This document shows positions 21,995 through 33,165 of a stretch of DNA of 64,000 nt, piece after piece. Each line of letters opens with the position of its first letter. Position 1 is the stretch's first letter. Made by a program: the position numbers and the translations under genes. This DNA is from Isoetes taiwanensis (Eukaryota > Streptophyta > Lycopodiopsida > Isoetales > Isoetaceae): positions 933,524 through 997,523 of the forward strand of contig JAJEKV010000095.1 of assembly GCA_021234155.1 (NCBI GenBank). Direction: 5' to 3'. The notes under the pieces were generated by a model, which had not been told where the DNA came from, did not search any database, and saw nothing but the letters and a program-made list of their open reading frames with translations.

Positions 21995-22515
21995 TCATAG
22001 CGAAGCATAGGAACACACAAAAACCGGAAAATGTGGCTTAAGGGTTTTGCGTGGGATACATGACAAGATAGCGCACACTCTCACGCGGCGACCGACGAGC
22101 TTGTAACGTGCCCAAGCCTGGATAATAACGGGTTGATAATCCCAAGTGGGGCTAATAATAAGACGGTTGAAAAGCCTTCGCAGTGCGTAGAAGATTTGCC
22201 AGAGATGATCATTAGCATCCTCAAAAGCTTCATGTGGGGTCATATTCCAATAATCCCAAGTGCGGGAAAGGGTCCATTTCAGATCATCGTAAGCACGTTC
22301 TCGAAGGAAGTAACTATTTCCATCCCCTTGTCAGGATCATAAGGTTGTTCCGGCACCCTAAGCTCCGCTATCTCATCGTCAACTTCCCGTTCAGGATACT
22401 CGTTGTATCGTTCCCCATAGTCCTGTTCAGGGGGTCCCTATTCATCTCTCCTTATCTGGGATGTTATCCTATCTTCGTATTCCGCCAGCGTTTCTTCTGC
22501 AAAAGGGCGGAATGA
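21995..22515 (-). pseudogene. Accessory frame C of the gypsy element (broken)
   Basis: Spread over two frames: an acidic stretch (RYNEYPEREVDDEIAELRVP) and then, after a shift near 22,290, DDLKWTLSRTWDYWNMTPHE, ALRRLFNRLIISPTWDYQ and AWARYKLVGRRVRVCAILSC. Composition and continuity look protein-coding, but no family was recognised. It lies directly upstream of gag, and nothing suggests it is part of gag. Function unknown. Confidence 0.5.
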
Positions 22516-22689
22516 GTATATTATACTAACAATTCCAGGAGGCTTAATAACTTGTCATGGAAGAGACTTATTCAAAAATTGTATTGGCATTATGTATTGG
22601 ACTAATACAATAAAGAGAAATCACATCACGAATAATAACCATATTTTAAACAACAGTGATTTCCAAGGCAAAATTCATAACACAATAAT

Positions 22690-24081
22690 TTAGGAGCTGA
22701 ATCCCTCGTCTTCATCTATTGGCTGAGGAGGTGGACGATAACGCATCAAAGTGGCGCTGGGGCTAGCAGAGAGGGCGGCTTGAGTTGCGGCCCTCGTGTG
22801 GTAGACAGTAGCCAAAGGTGCCGCCACAAGGAGGCGCATGCTAGTGCAGCCCGCCACGTCTCCCAACGCTGCTATAGCCAAATCTCTACGGACCAGAATA
22901 ATAGTGGTGACACGATAATCAATCTTCTTATGGCCCGCTGAAGTAGATATGGCTCGGAGCGCCCACCAAGAAGCTTCGTAAGAGGGCCCTAAATTCTTGA
23001 GAAGAACAGCACCTCTCCTTGGCGGAAAGCTGAGAGAAAGAATCGGGCCATATGGTTGCCCATTGCCCTAACTTGAGGGTCGGTGGAGGTCTCAGCCTTC
23101 CTTCTCCAAGTCGATGGGGAGCTTTTTCTTCTTCTTCTTCTTGCCTCTCATCCCTAAGGCTGACCTTGGTGTCCCAAAGGTCTTCCTCGTCTTGATCCCC
23201 CTCTCCCATAGTGATTTGCAGAGGCGGATCTCGAAGAAGAGACCGTGTCGGGGCCGCAAATTGCTCTTCTGGAGGTTGGGGGGTGTCAGCTAGCAAGTAC
23301 TGGCGAAGTGACAGAAGAGTCTCAACAGGCTCTTGTTCCTCGGGCCGATATGCCAATAGGCTCTCTAATGTGTAGGTTGCACCACCGGTGTAGTGAAGTC
23401 GATGAAGTCATCTTGGCAATATTCCCTTAAGATCATAGAGAACCTCTACTTTCCCTTGGCGGACCCCAGAAGAACATGGTACGCCCACATGATATCGTAA
23501 GGATTAGGTACTCTTGGTCATTCAAGAGTCTTGTAGGGAAGAAGGTTTAACCCTTCGGGTTTGAGGGGCCTTCTCATGGTACCGGGAGAGCTTCAGTAGC
23601 AAGCTCCTTCCACCTCACAAAATCCCCGCTCATTGACGACCGTCATCTTCTGGGTCAGGAGGTAGAGGTGTAGAAGAATGCTCGGCAGGGATCTCCTCAT
23701 CCTCTATATACTGGTCCATAATGATGGCCAGTGCGAATCGGGCCTCAAAACAAGTTTCCCGATCTATTGTGGCAATAGGGAGGTCGGGTCCCTCGCCGTC
23801 GATGCCCTTGATGACGTTACGGGCATGATCATCACCCCTAACATCCGGTGTAAGGTGTGGAAGTCGAGGTAAAGCTGCTCATCGTCATCATTACCAACGA
23901 TGCGGGCACAATCTCCTCCCCATAGAACCGGAAGGAAGCGCGTAATAACGGGTGGGGCCCGGGTTGGAGATAAGATCTACGGGCCGAAGCGGTAGGGGTG
24001 AAGAAGATCAAAGGGAACCGCAGGGGTCCCAATGCTCTCCGATCCCACGTACCCACTCGCCGCCGAGGTTGGGCGAGCCAT
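22690..24081 (-). pseudogene. Accessory frame B of the gypsy element (broken)
   Basis: Begins at ATG 24,081 (MARPTSAASGYVGSESIGTP) 258 bp after the H3-fusion stop, and runs through at least three frame changes. Middle segments include SLRQYLLADTPQPPEEQF, an acidic/Glu run and HRLGEGRLRPPPTLKLGQWA. The last in-frame part ends RYRPPPQPIDEDEGFSS at 22,690. No family was recognised. Length before decay would have been about 440-460 residues, similar to the H3-fusion ORF. Confidence 0.5.
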
Positions 24082-24338
24082 GAGTATGTGAAGGCGCAAA
24101 GGAGGAGGAAGAAGGCTATTTGGAACAAGAAGGAAAAATGAAACCCTAATGGCCAAAAAGGGCTTTATACTTTTTGGCACATTTCCCGAAATTATTAGTA
24201 AATTTATTATTTATTTAATAACATGTATATTTTTTCAAAATATATTATTTATTTTTTTTTTTTCCACAAACCCAAAACTGGGACTAGTACATGGGTAAAT
24301 TACAAAATTTATACAGCGGAAAGGACATGATCGCCTAG

Positions 24339-25664
24339 TCATCTAAGATCCCCTCGGATCCTTCGTGCCAAGTGAAGGTCCTTGGGCATAATAGTGACCC
24401 GCTTCGCATGTATGGCGCACAAGTTGGCGTCACTCAAAAGCTCAATCAGGTACGCCTCGGCAGCGTCTTGTAATGCAAGGACCGCAAAGGCTTGAAACCG
24501 CAAGTCGGTCTTGAATTCTTGAGCGATCTCCCGCACGAGTCGCTGGAAAGGAAGCCGGCGGATCAATGGCTCGGTAGTCTTCTGATACTTGCGTATCTCC
24601 CGAAGAGCTACCGTGCCAGGTCGGAACCTGTGGGGCTTCCGTGGCTTAAGGGTCGCCTTGAGCGACGGAATGGATTTACCGCCTGTCAAAGGATGCTTGG
24701 TGCGCTCCACGATCGACTCCCTTCTCTGAGCCGATGTCTTCTTGGCGATCGCGGCATCCTGTTGCAGTCGGGTCTTGTAGTGCACCCCACCCCTAACCGG
24801 TCTAGATTTGGTCCTTTTCAGTCTCCGGTTACCCGGCCCGGTCGATTGCTGTGGGTTTGCCGATGGGTCCATGTCAACAGGGTTTGTCTGGGACTCAACG
24901 TTCTGAGCCGCACCTAGGTCCTGCTGTCTATCATCAAAATTCTGCTGCTGCCCCTCCTGCTGATGGCCTAGCTGCTCTTCCTGCTCGTGCTCCTCCTGTT
25001 GGCTATGGAGGTCTTCGCCTTCTTTTCGGAGCCGCTCTCGTTCTTCAGCCCTGGCCTCTCTCTCCAAACGCACTTGAGTACGCCGGGCAATCTCAGTATG
25101 ATACCGGTCCGGCCGTGCCCGCATATCTTCCTGGATGGATTCTAGATGGCACTGGCTAAACCGGGGCGGAACATTTTCAAAAATGAAACTATTGAGGCTT
25201 TCATTCCAAGAAAAGGTGGGAAGGTTAAAGTATTCCTGGTAGGTAAGTATACGACCCCTTCCCAAATAGTAAAAGCGATCCATCCTTAGGTCCGGTGGAG
25301 CGCTGGCTATCTGGTGCAAGTCTTCTAGTCGGGCCAGATGCATGATCCTCTGAGCTTCGTTCCGACTAAGCTCCACAGGGTCTTCATCTGGTCCTGCCAA
25401 AGGGTAAAACTTCACCACTGCCCATGCATGGTCTGGCTGCTCCACAAGAGTGTAGTCCTGCCCAGCTTCGTTCAACTTGAGGAGGAACCGCTCGTTGAAG
25501 TGGAAGATAGGGTAGGGGACTCTTCGGCCCTCGTCAAAGTGCTGGACAAAAAGATTAAGGATGGTATCTATTATTGGGTCCTCGTCCCCTAGATGCTCGA
25601 CTAAAAACAAACGGTGATATACATTCAGGTTTCTTGGTCTACACGGCCGGCTTTGAAGCGGCAT
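24339..25664 (-). CDS. Histone H3 fusion protein encoded inside the gypsy element
   Basis: Intact 441-codon ORF from ATG 25,664; the frame is open farther upstream, but only a TTG is available there. Residues ~1-200 ([18 protein letters not shown] ... [15 protein letters not shown]) match no family I recognise. Residues ~205-260 are charged and Gln/Glu-rich, probably coiled coil ([17 protein letters not shown]). Residues 320-441 are histone H3: a short tail ([12 protein letters not shown]), then [57 protein letters not shown] and [15 protein letters not shown], ending RRIRGDLR. Helix lengths and loop 1 are canonical H3, not CENH3-like. F at position 41 is H3.1-like and L at 90 is H3.3-like in plant numbering. 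The tail lacks the K9-S10 and K27 segments. It lies on the same strand as gag-pol, between 5' LTR and gag. Domain identity is certain; role unknown. Confidence 0.93.
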   Translation of the reverse strand: MPLQSRPCRPRNLNVYHRLFLVEHLGDEDPIIDTILNLFVQHFDEGRRVPYPIFHFNERFLLKLNEAGQDYTLVEQPDHAWAVVKFYPLAGPDEDPVELSRNEAQRIMHLARLEDLHQIASAPPDLRMDRFYYLGRGRILTYQEYFNLPTFSWNESLNSFIFENVPPRFSQCHLESIQEDMRARPDRYHTEIARRTQVRLEREARAEERERLRKEGEDLHSQQEEHEQEEQLGHQQEGQQQNFDDRQQDLGAAQNVESQTNPVDMDPSANPQQSTGPGNRRLKRTKSRPVRGGVHYKTRLQQDAAIAKKTSAQRRESIVERTKHPLTGGKSIPSLKATLKPRKPHRFRPGTVALREIRKYQKTTEPLIRRLPFQRLVREIAQEFKTDLRFQAFAVLALQDAAEAYLIELLSDANLCAIHAKRVTIMPKDLHLARRIRGDLR

Positions 25665-26345
25665 GTCGTACTTAGCAGGGAACAACAAGGGAGAAGGGAA
25701 AAGGAGGCGCTCAAGCAAGGCGGGACGGCGCTAAGGGGTAATCGAGGGCACCGGGGTGTAGGGCAAGTGCAAGGGAGGCGTCGAGGTCGGCTATGGCGGA
25801 ATTGGAGCTTAGGTCCGGCGGCTATGGCGGAAAAAGGTGCTCAGAAGAAACACACGCCCGAAAAGACACTTCAAAATTCAAATTTTAACTTTTGACTTTT
25901 TATTAAAAAAAAATTTAAAAAAAAAAAAAAATTTAAACAAAGTAGCAGATAAAATACGCGGAATCGTATGGGGCTACCGCGTGTTTATCTTGCGTTTTAT
26001 TTTCAAAAAGAAACACCCTCGGATACCCTGGGCCCCTTTTTGTTTTTCGATCGACTGTTGTCCGTTTTGCCTCGAGGAGGCGTGCCCCTAGGGTATTTGA
26101 GAGGTGCCCGATCCATTGGAGCCGCCTTCGGGTCCGAGAGCTGCCTACAAAAAGTTATGGCTCCTCGAAACTTGGGTCCTCCAGGCGGCCTAGACTTCCT
26201 TAGAAATTACAGTCCATTACCTTAACCTAGCACTAAATCAAACATGAAAGACTTAAACAATCACTCTTGCTTAAATTCTCTCCTAACTACCGAACTAGCG
26301 AGTTAGGGTTTGGTCAGTGCTATGATTTCGAGTAACCGAAATCAC
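25665..26345 (-). other. Gypsy leader between PBS and H3-fusion ORF
   Basis: 680 bp of untranslated leader with an A/T homopolymer-rich stretch around 25,900-25,935. No conserved ORF. Confidence 0.7.
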
Positions 26346-26358
26346 GGCTCTGATACCA
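26346..26358 (-). other. Gypsy primer binding site (tRNAiMet)
   Basis: The element strand reads TGGTATCAGAGCC, complementary to the 3' end of plant initiator tRNA-Met, one base from the 5' LTR end. Confidence 0.95.
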
Positions 26359-26359
26359 C

Positions 26360-27993
26360 TGTGACGCTCCCTGAACATATACGACCCCCGGCCGTATACA
26401 TACGGGGACTTTCCCCTCCCATGGCGACCAACTCGCCATGAGCAGGGCCCTCCGTCTATTTCGGGCCATCTATAATATGATGCCCGAAAGAAGGACACGA
26501 AGGGGTCATTCGGCCCACGCCTTCAATGGGGCTCCTACGTCGCGGAAGCGTGAATACAAGGGTTAGCACACAGCATAAATCACATATAAATAGCCACCAC
26601 TAAGGGTGGCATATCCATCCAAATACCAACGGCAAAGAATATGCATCTAAACCTAGGAAAACACCCCAAAACCATGGTTCTACCCCGGTTCAGACTCCAG
26701 TGAGGATCGACTGACGGCTAGGCCTCAAGAGATCAGCAGACCGAATCTTGACATGGCGTTGGCTGGCATAGAACATTGGCTAGGGTTGTCCACTCCATCC
26801 GCCCCTCCTGTGCACACTTTGCAGATGGGTCAATTCACGCTATGGCGTCGCTATAGCCTTAGGAGACGCGGTGCTCGGAGGCATCACCCCCGGCTGAGCC
26901 TACTCCGGGGTTCATGAAGTCCCGGTCCGATGAGGCAGGTCGGAAGCGTCCCCTTCCGTAATCACGGTGGCTCCATGGGCGAAGCTAGAGAATACGTGCC
27001 GCATCGGCTGACCCCGCATCCGTGCCGACTTACTGCGCCCTAAATCTACTCAAAGTGCAAGGTGCTCCATACGGATCACACCTTCCCACCTGTGGAGTGT
27101 CGGACCCATACCCGGCCCTCACATTGGACCGGGCTATCGGGTCTAGCTTCGCTATAGGAGTCCAGGAGCCTTTTATGTTAGGTGCAAGACCCCACCTCCA
27201 CTTCACCCTTTGTGTTCCTTGTCCGGTGCTAAGCGGTACCATAGCATCTATGACCGGTGGGCTCTTGTGCACAGGCCGCATTTAACAGGATATCTGAGGG
27301 GCTCTATCTAGGAGCATACTACAATAAATAGCCTCAGAGGTCTCTACCCCCCTTAATCCCCCATTCCCAGAGTAACACTAGGCTAACAACCACCAATCCA
27401 TCCATTACAAGCAAAACCAGAATCGAAATATATAGAGAACTTACCTTTACAATCAAGGGTTAATTCCTACGAGTAAACACAGAGAGAACAGACCAACAAC
27501 CCAAACAGGTGCCCAACAGGGGCGCTATCCTAGAATTCACAACTACACTAGCCACCCACCTGTATTTCGGCTCGACCCGTTGTCATTGGGGATCTCCATC
27601 TGCTTGGTCTTGGTGTTCAGCTTGTGTGAGATTCAAGGTGGCGCTCAGCTCTGGTCACAAGGGTGGCGCTCCACTGCTCAAGGTGAGTTGTGGTTGATAT
27701 GGGGGTGGTGATCCACCCTATTGAACCCAATTAGCATTACCATGCTAACCAATCGAGGGTGGCCACGTGGCACCTTCCCAAACCATAATTAACTTAATTA
27801 TGGTTTTTAAATATTAGTTCCTTAATTATAGGTAATTATTGTTAACAATTAAATTAGCATAGCTAATTTAATCCCTTTTAAGTGAACCCCCCTAGGTTCC
27901 CATACCCCATGTGGCGTATGTAATGGCGTATGTATCCCTGGTGACGTGTCAACATATTTATACTTATACCGTATAAATACTTGGAACGTCACA
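26360..27993 (-). repeat. Gypsy 5' LTR
   Basis: 1,634 bp, same ends as the 3' LTR (TGTGACG..CGTCACA). Followed by the second GCCAT at 27,994-27,998. Confidence 0.95.
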
Positions 27994-29064
27994 GCCATTG
28001 CCATGTGGGCATGTTGAGACAAAATGTTTTTGTCTCCATTACCTCTGGTCCATCTGAATTTGTCAAAGGCAACCTGGAAAAATGGCTAATTTTTGTTTTT
28101 GCTGCACCCTTTTGACGTGGCATTCATCTCGGCACTTGATTTTGAGATTGTATGGTTTGGATTTGTGCCACGTTTTAGAGGAGGAGGTTTTTTTTTTTTG
28201 GTTTGTTTTGGGGGTGGGGGTTGGGGCTGTAAATTGAAACCTGTCCGGTACAAATTCAAAAGCAGTGTTCAAAAATTTCAAAGGCAACATGAGCTGGTTT
28301 TGTTTCTTCTCCGAATTTTGCTTCCGATTTTGTCTTCCTATGCTTGTCCAAGTCAGCGGTTGAAGAGTGCAATGTGAACACCTTAATTTGACCAAGTGGA
28401 AACCTACTTCTACGCTAATGTGGATGTGCCCTTAGTGTAAATGAGCCTCTTTGTTACTTCATGACATAGTTGTCTTAGTACTAGATTATTACATCGTAAA
28501 CCATTAGAAGGCAAAATTCCTCGCTTTTTTCATGTTTGTTCAGAAACAGGTATTTTTTGTCCTGGTGGTTTCTGGCGGCACCGCTTACAACATTGCCATA
28601 GCTTCAGTTAAATTGAATTCATATTATAAACTGACAGAAAGACCTTCTCCATTTCAATCATATAGTATCGCGAGATCGAAAAAGCTCCTTCCGGTGTCTC
28701 GTGATGTGTGGGGAATCCACAACCAGGTTAATCGACAAAACGAGAAGGTAAATCGACGAAGAAATTTGTTTAAATCCTAAAGTAAATAAAGGATTCAATA
28801 GTTGCATGCTATTTTCCGACCCTTCTTAAAATACTCAAATACCAAAACACTATGGTCCAGCCTTCAAATATAGACAAATTCTCAGAAAAAGGTGCACTAT
28901 ATATATACTATTTAATACACCTGGATGAATACGGTAATCAAATCACAAAACCCACTATTATGATAGATATTACAATGGGAACAAAAGACCAGGAGGAGAA
29001 AGAAGCTTATTTTATATGTATCCTCTCTTCAATCCAATCCAATCCTTTTATGAAATAATTTCAA

Positions 29065-29446
29065 TGAAATTAAATATGATGCATATGGCAGAAAAACAAG
29101 AACCTTATATATTCATACATAATTGAATAGATTATGGAATCATATATTCATGTATGAATATGAGAATACATATCTGTCTTGAGACAGTTGCAGACTGGAA
29201 GGGCTCCCCCGTGAGTTGAATGTGTTTTAATATGGAAAATAGGACAATTTATGTAAGCAGGTGAAAGGGCATATGAAAGGTCATGAGGGCATGTCTATTG
29301 GGAAAAGACATGGCTTATGGAAAAGGTATGATTATTGGTCATGGATCAATGAGGTGGACAAGCCTATGTGGCTTAGGGGATGACGTGGCAATAATGTGCG
29401 TTGGAGTAGAGGCAGCGGATAACTCACGGAATCTATTCCGTTAACA
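29065..29446 (-). repeat. Copia 3' LTR, copy B
   Basis: 382 bp, near-identical to 3,908-4,289. It lacks the TATA-containing stretch found in the right LTR. Confidence 0.92.
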
Positions 29447-29458
29447 CTCCCCCTTAGC
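29447..29458 (-). promoter_or_regulatory. Copia polypurine tract, copy B
   Basis: GCTAAGGGGGAG on the element strand, abutting the 3' LTR. Confidence 0.85.
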
Positions 29459-31111
29459 CGATGCCTGTCGGACTATCGTTTATGTTGAGGCTTTGTCTGC
29501 ATAGAATAAATTTGTCTGTTGGTAGAGGTTTTGTAAGAAAATCTGCTACCGTATCTTCAGTGGGGCAATATTGAAGTTGAATCTTCTTCTCAAGAATCTT
29601 TTCTCGTACAAAGTGGTACTGGATCTCAATATGTTTTGATCTAGCATTGATTCTTGGTTGTGTTGCCATGCTGATGCAACTTGTGCTATCAGTCTTGATT
29701 AACACTGATCCTTGTGAAGGTATCATGATGTCTTCAAGTAATCTGCAGAGCCATATAGCTTCTTTTGTTGCTTGGAAAATAGCTATATATTCTGCTTCAA
29801 CACTTGATAAGGAAATCGTAGGTTGCTTTTTACTACACCAGGAGATGGTGCTTTTTCCAAGTTGAAAACAATATCCAGTTGTGGACTTGCGAATTTCAAC
29901 ATCACTTGCATAAGAAGCATCACTATATCCTGTGAGTATGAGCGAACCACCTTGTAATGTAAGTCCAAAGTTAGGGGTTCCAGAAAGATAGCGAAGAATT
30001 CTAGCGCAGTGCATAGGTCCTGGATTACTCAAGAATTGACTCACAAAACTGACTGCGTGAGCAATGTCAGGTCTTGTACATATAGCAAGATACATGAGGC
30101 GCCCCTCTTGCACTTGCATATAGGGTGTATTCTTCATGATCTCTTCTTCTTGAGGGTTTTGAGGACACATATCTTTGGACAATTTTATATTCATATCCAT
30201 TGGAGTACTTATTGGCTTACTCTTATCCATCTCAAATTTCTTCCAGAGGTCTTCAATATATTTTTGTTGATTGAGATGAATTGTCTTCTTTTTCTGATTT
30301 CTTAGGACTTGGATTCCTAAGCGGTAAAGCAATTTCAACAGAATCGGTCATTTGAAATTCTTTGGCAAGGATTTGTTTACTCTCGCTCAGAAAATTCAAG
30401 TTGTTGCTTATTAATATGGCATCATTCACATACAGAGCTAGGAGCAATATATGACAGTTTCTCTTCTTGATATAGATGTTACTGTCTGCTCCCCCTTGCT
30501 CATAGCTATGTGACTTGAGAAAGGTGTCAATCCGTTGATACCATGCTCGTGGAGACTGCTTGAGACCATATAAAGACTTATGTAACTTGCATACTAAAGT
30601 CTCTTGTCCAGGTTGAACATAACCTTTGGGTTGTTTCATGAAGATATCTTCTTCCAAGTTACCATTGAGAAATCACGGTCTTAACATCCAATTGATGGAT
30701 GTGCATATCTTGAGCAGCAGCAAGTGTGAGGAGAGTTCTGATGGATGTCATTTTGACAACATGAGAGAAGGTATCAAGGTAATCAATCCCTTCAATTTGA
30801 GAATATCCTTTTGCTACTAATGTTGCTTTATAACGATCAATGGATCCGTCAGGTTTATATTTGCGTTTAAAGAGCCACTTACAACCAATTGCCTTACGCC
30901 CTAGTGGGAGTGGTTGCAAGGTCCGTGTTTGATTCGTCATGGGAGAGTCATATTCATAAGTCATAGCATCATGCCATTCTTTGGAATTTGGATATGATAA
31001 AGCATCTTTAAGAGTCAATGGATCACCAACTATGGGCATAGCAAAATGCTTCTTTAGTGTTTGCATGGAAGACTTCAAAGCCTTCAAAGACGGAGTACGT
31101 TTTCGACCATA
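29459..31111 (-). pseudogene. Copia reverse transcriptase and RNase H, copy B (broken)
   Basis: Same domains as copy [36 protein letters not shown] and the mutated active site LALYVNDAILISNN. RNase H is more complete than in copy A because CSKKQPTIS is retained before LSSVEAEYIA. Frame breaks occur near 30,658 and 30,320-30,338; copy A is open at both, so they are specific to B. The TGA separating this part from integrase is shared with copy A. Confidence 0.9.
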
Positions 31112-32545
31112 TCAACTTGTACTTGGGGATGCCACTAGAGGAAGTGGGCTATCCATAAATTGTTGCACATGATCAGGGGCTTCATCACTCGAGGTGATTG
31201 TTTGGGCATCTTGAACATCTTCATCTTGCATAATTTTGGGAGCAAGTTCTTCAATGTTTGTAGTTGCTGGGGCTTCCTCTGGAACTATAACAGGAGCTTG
31301 TTGCTCTGCTTGACTAATTGTAGGATTGAGTTGCATGTTATCATCTTGAGTGAGAGGAGGTATAGGAGGATAGAGGACTTGCCAAGGGCCTTGGCACCAA
31401 GATGTAGGAGATACATCTTTCAGATTCCAGAAGGTATCTTCAACAAACGTAACATCTCGGGAGATGAAAACCTTCTTGGTAAGGGGGTTGTACATACGAT
31501 ATGCCTTGGCAGACATACTGTAGCCAACAAAGATACGCTTGATACTATGGTCCTCCCATTTTCTTCGTTTTTGTTTAGGTACATGCACATATCCAATACA
31601 ACCAAACACTTTTAGATGGGATAATGTTGGTTGCTTACCAATCCAAGCTTCATATGGAGTTTGATCTTGCAATGCTTGTGTGGGCAATCGATTTTGAATA
31701 TAAGTAACTGTTGCTAGAGCTTCGGCCCAAAAATAATGAGGAAGTTGACTCAAATGCAACATACTTCGTGCACTTTCAGCAAGAGTGCGATTCTTTCTCT
31801 CGGCTACACCATTTTGTTGAGGAGAGTATGGGGCCGTCAAATTTCTGTCAATTCCATGTTGGGCACAGAAACTTGTGAATGCCTTGGAGATATATTCACC
31901 ACCATTGTCAGATATGAGACATTTGATGGTTCTTCCAAGTTGGTTCTCAGCTAGAGCTTTGTATTCTTTGAAAGCTTCTAAAGCTGCAGATTTCTTTTTA
32001 AGAAAATACACAGTGGTGTATCTAGAGTGATCATCAATAAATGTGATGAAATATTTACAACCATTATTAGAAAGTATTTCGGACTCACCAATGTCAGTGT
32101 GGACCAAGTCAAGTGGATGCTTGGCTCTTGAATGACTGACCTTGGGAAAGGGTAACCGATGATGCTTGCCAATTAAACATGCTTCACATACTGGCAAACT
32201 TGTATTTGGCTGAATATTGAAATCTCGAACCATCTTCTTGGAGTGGAGTTGCTGCAAGGCATGCAGTCCAGCATGTCCCAATCGTAAGTGCCATTGATAA
32301 ACATCATTGGGAGTAGTGGTCACTGCATTGATAGAGTGTTGAGGCACATTAGAAAGCGGGAATCTATAGAGACTTCCTTCCCGTACGCCTTGAGCAAGTT
32401 TGCGTCCATGAGAATCTTGAAGTTGGCACTCATTGATGCCAAATTGGACTTTTAAGCCAACATCATAAATCTTGCTAACTGAGAGCAAGTTCTTGGTCAA
32501 GCGGAGTACATGTAATACATCATGTATTGTTTTGATCGATCCATC
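31112..32545 (-). pseudogene. Copia integrase, copy B
   Basis: Starts MPDGSIKTIHDVLHVLRL at the MITE junction. The HHCC finger, HTDIGE, ISDNGGEY, APYSPQQNGVAERKNRTLAE and the integrase C-terminal region are all legible in one frame, ending at the shared TGA after VASPSTS. The catalytic triad is intact. Confidence 0.91.
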
Positions 32546-32553
32546 GGGCATTT

Positions 32554-33157
32554 CATGGAATAATTTAAGGGCTAAACTTAGCTATTTGGCGATTTTTTAG
32601 CACATTTTCAAAAAGAATTGGCTAAAGTAAATGAAAAAAAATGTGGAAAAAATTAATAATTTTAGCTTAAGTTTTTTCGGGACTGCATCAATCCTAGAGC
32701 TCTTTAGCCAAACACGAGAAAGTAAAAGAGTCAAATTTTGTATTGTTTAGCTAAACCAGAGAAACTTTTAGAATGAATTTCGGGCTAGTTTAGCTAACAT
32801 CATTCTAGTTTATAAGAAATATATGATTAGTAGTTTAGTTTCTAGCATTATAAATTAATTTGAGGCCTAGACTTGCTAGTTAGCATTATTTTAGAATGTC
32901 TTCACAAAGAAAATGACTAAAATAAGTGTAAACAATTGAAAGGAAGTATAGTAATTTGGCTTGATATTTTTCGTTGGCCACACCAGAGAAATTTTTGGGA
33001 TGATATTTGGGTTAGTTTAGCTAAACGCTATAAAGTATGATAGGAAAAATATGTAGAGTTTAGCTAAACCACAGAAAGTTTTGGGATTAATATCAAGCAA
33101 GTTTAGCTAAAGTCATTCTGGCTAATAAGAAATATGCGATTGGTAATTTATTCTCTG
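32554..33157. mobile_element. hAT-like MITE in copia pol, copy B
   Basis: 604 bp with the same ends and the same 8-bp duplication GGGCATTT (32,546-32,553 and 33,158-33,165) as copy A. It was therefore inserted before the segmental duplication. Confidence 0.88.
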
Positions 33158-33165
33158 GGGCATTT

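Larger units (their letters stand above)
14798..27993 (-). mobile_element. Complete Ty3/gypsy chromovirus carrying a histone H3 fusion gene
   Basis: 13.2 kb on the minus strand. It has two LTRs, a tRNAiMet primer site, a polypurine tract and a perfect 5-bp target duplication GCCAT (14,793-14,797 and 27,994-27,998); copy A of the duplication at 2,827-2,831 is the empty site. Order on the element strand: 5' LTR, leader, H3-fusion ORF, two degraded accessory frames, gag, CCHC knuckle, protease-RT, RNase H, integrase, chromodomain, PPT, 3' LTR. Pol is broken by frame changes, while gag and the H3 ORF are intact. At 13 kb it is much longer than a minimal chromovirus because of ~4.5 kb inserted before gag. 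Confidence 0.96.

Noticed and set aside
22690..22990. Accessory frame B tail (RVTTIILVRRDLAIAALGD) slightly resembles the last helix of a histone fold
   Set aside because: Similarity is a handful of residues, needs frame choices, and the rest of the fold does not align. Not strong enough to call a second histone.
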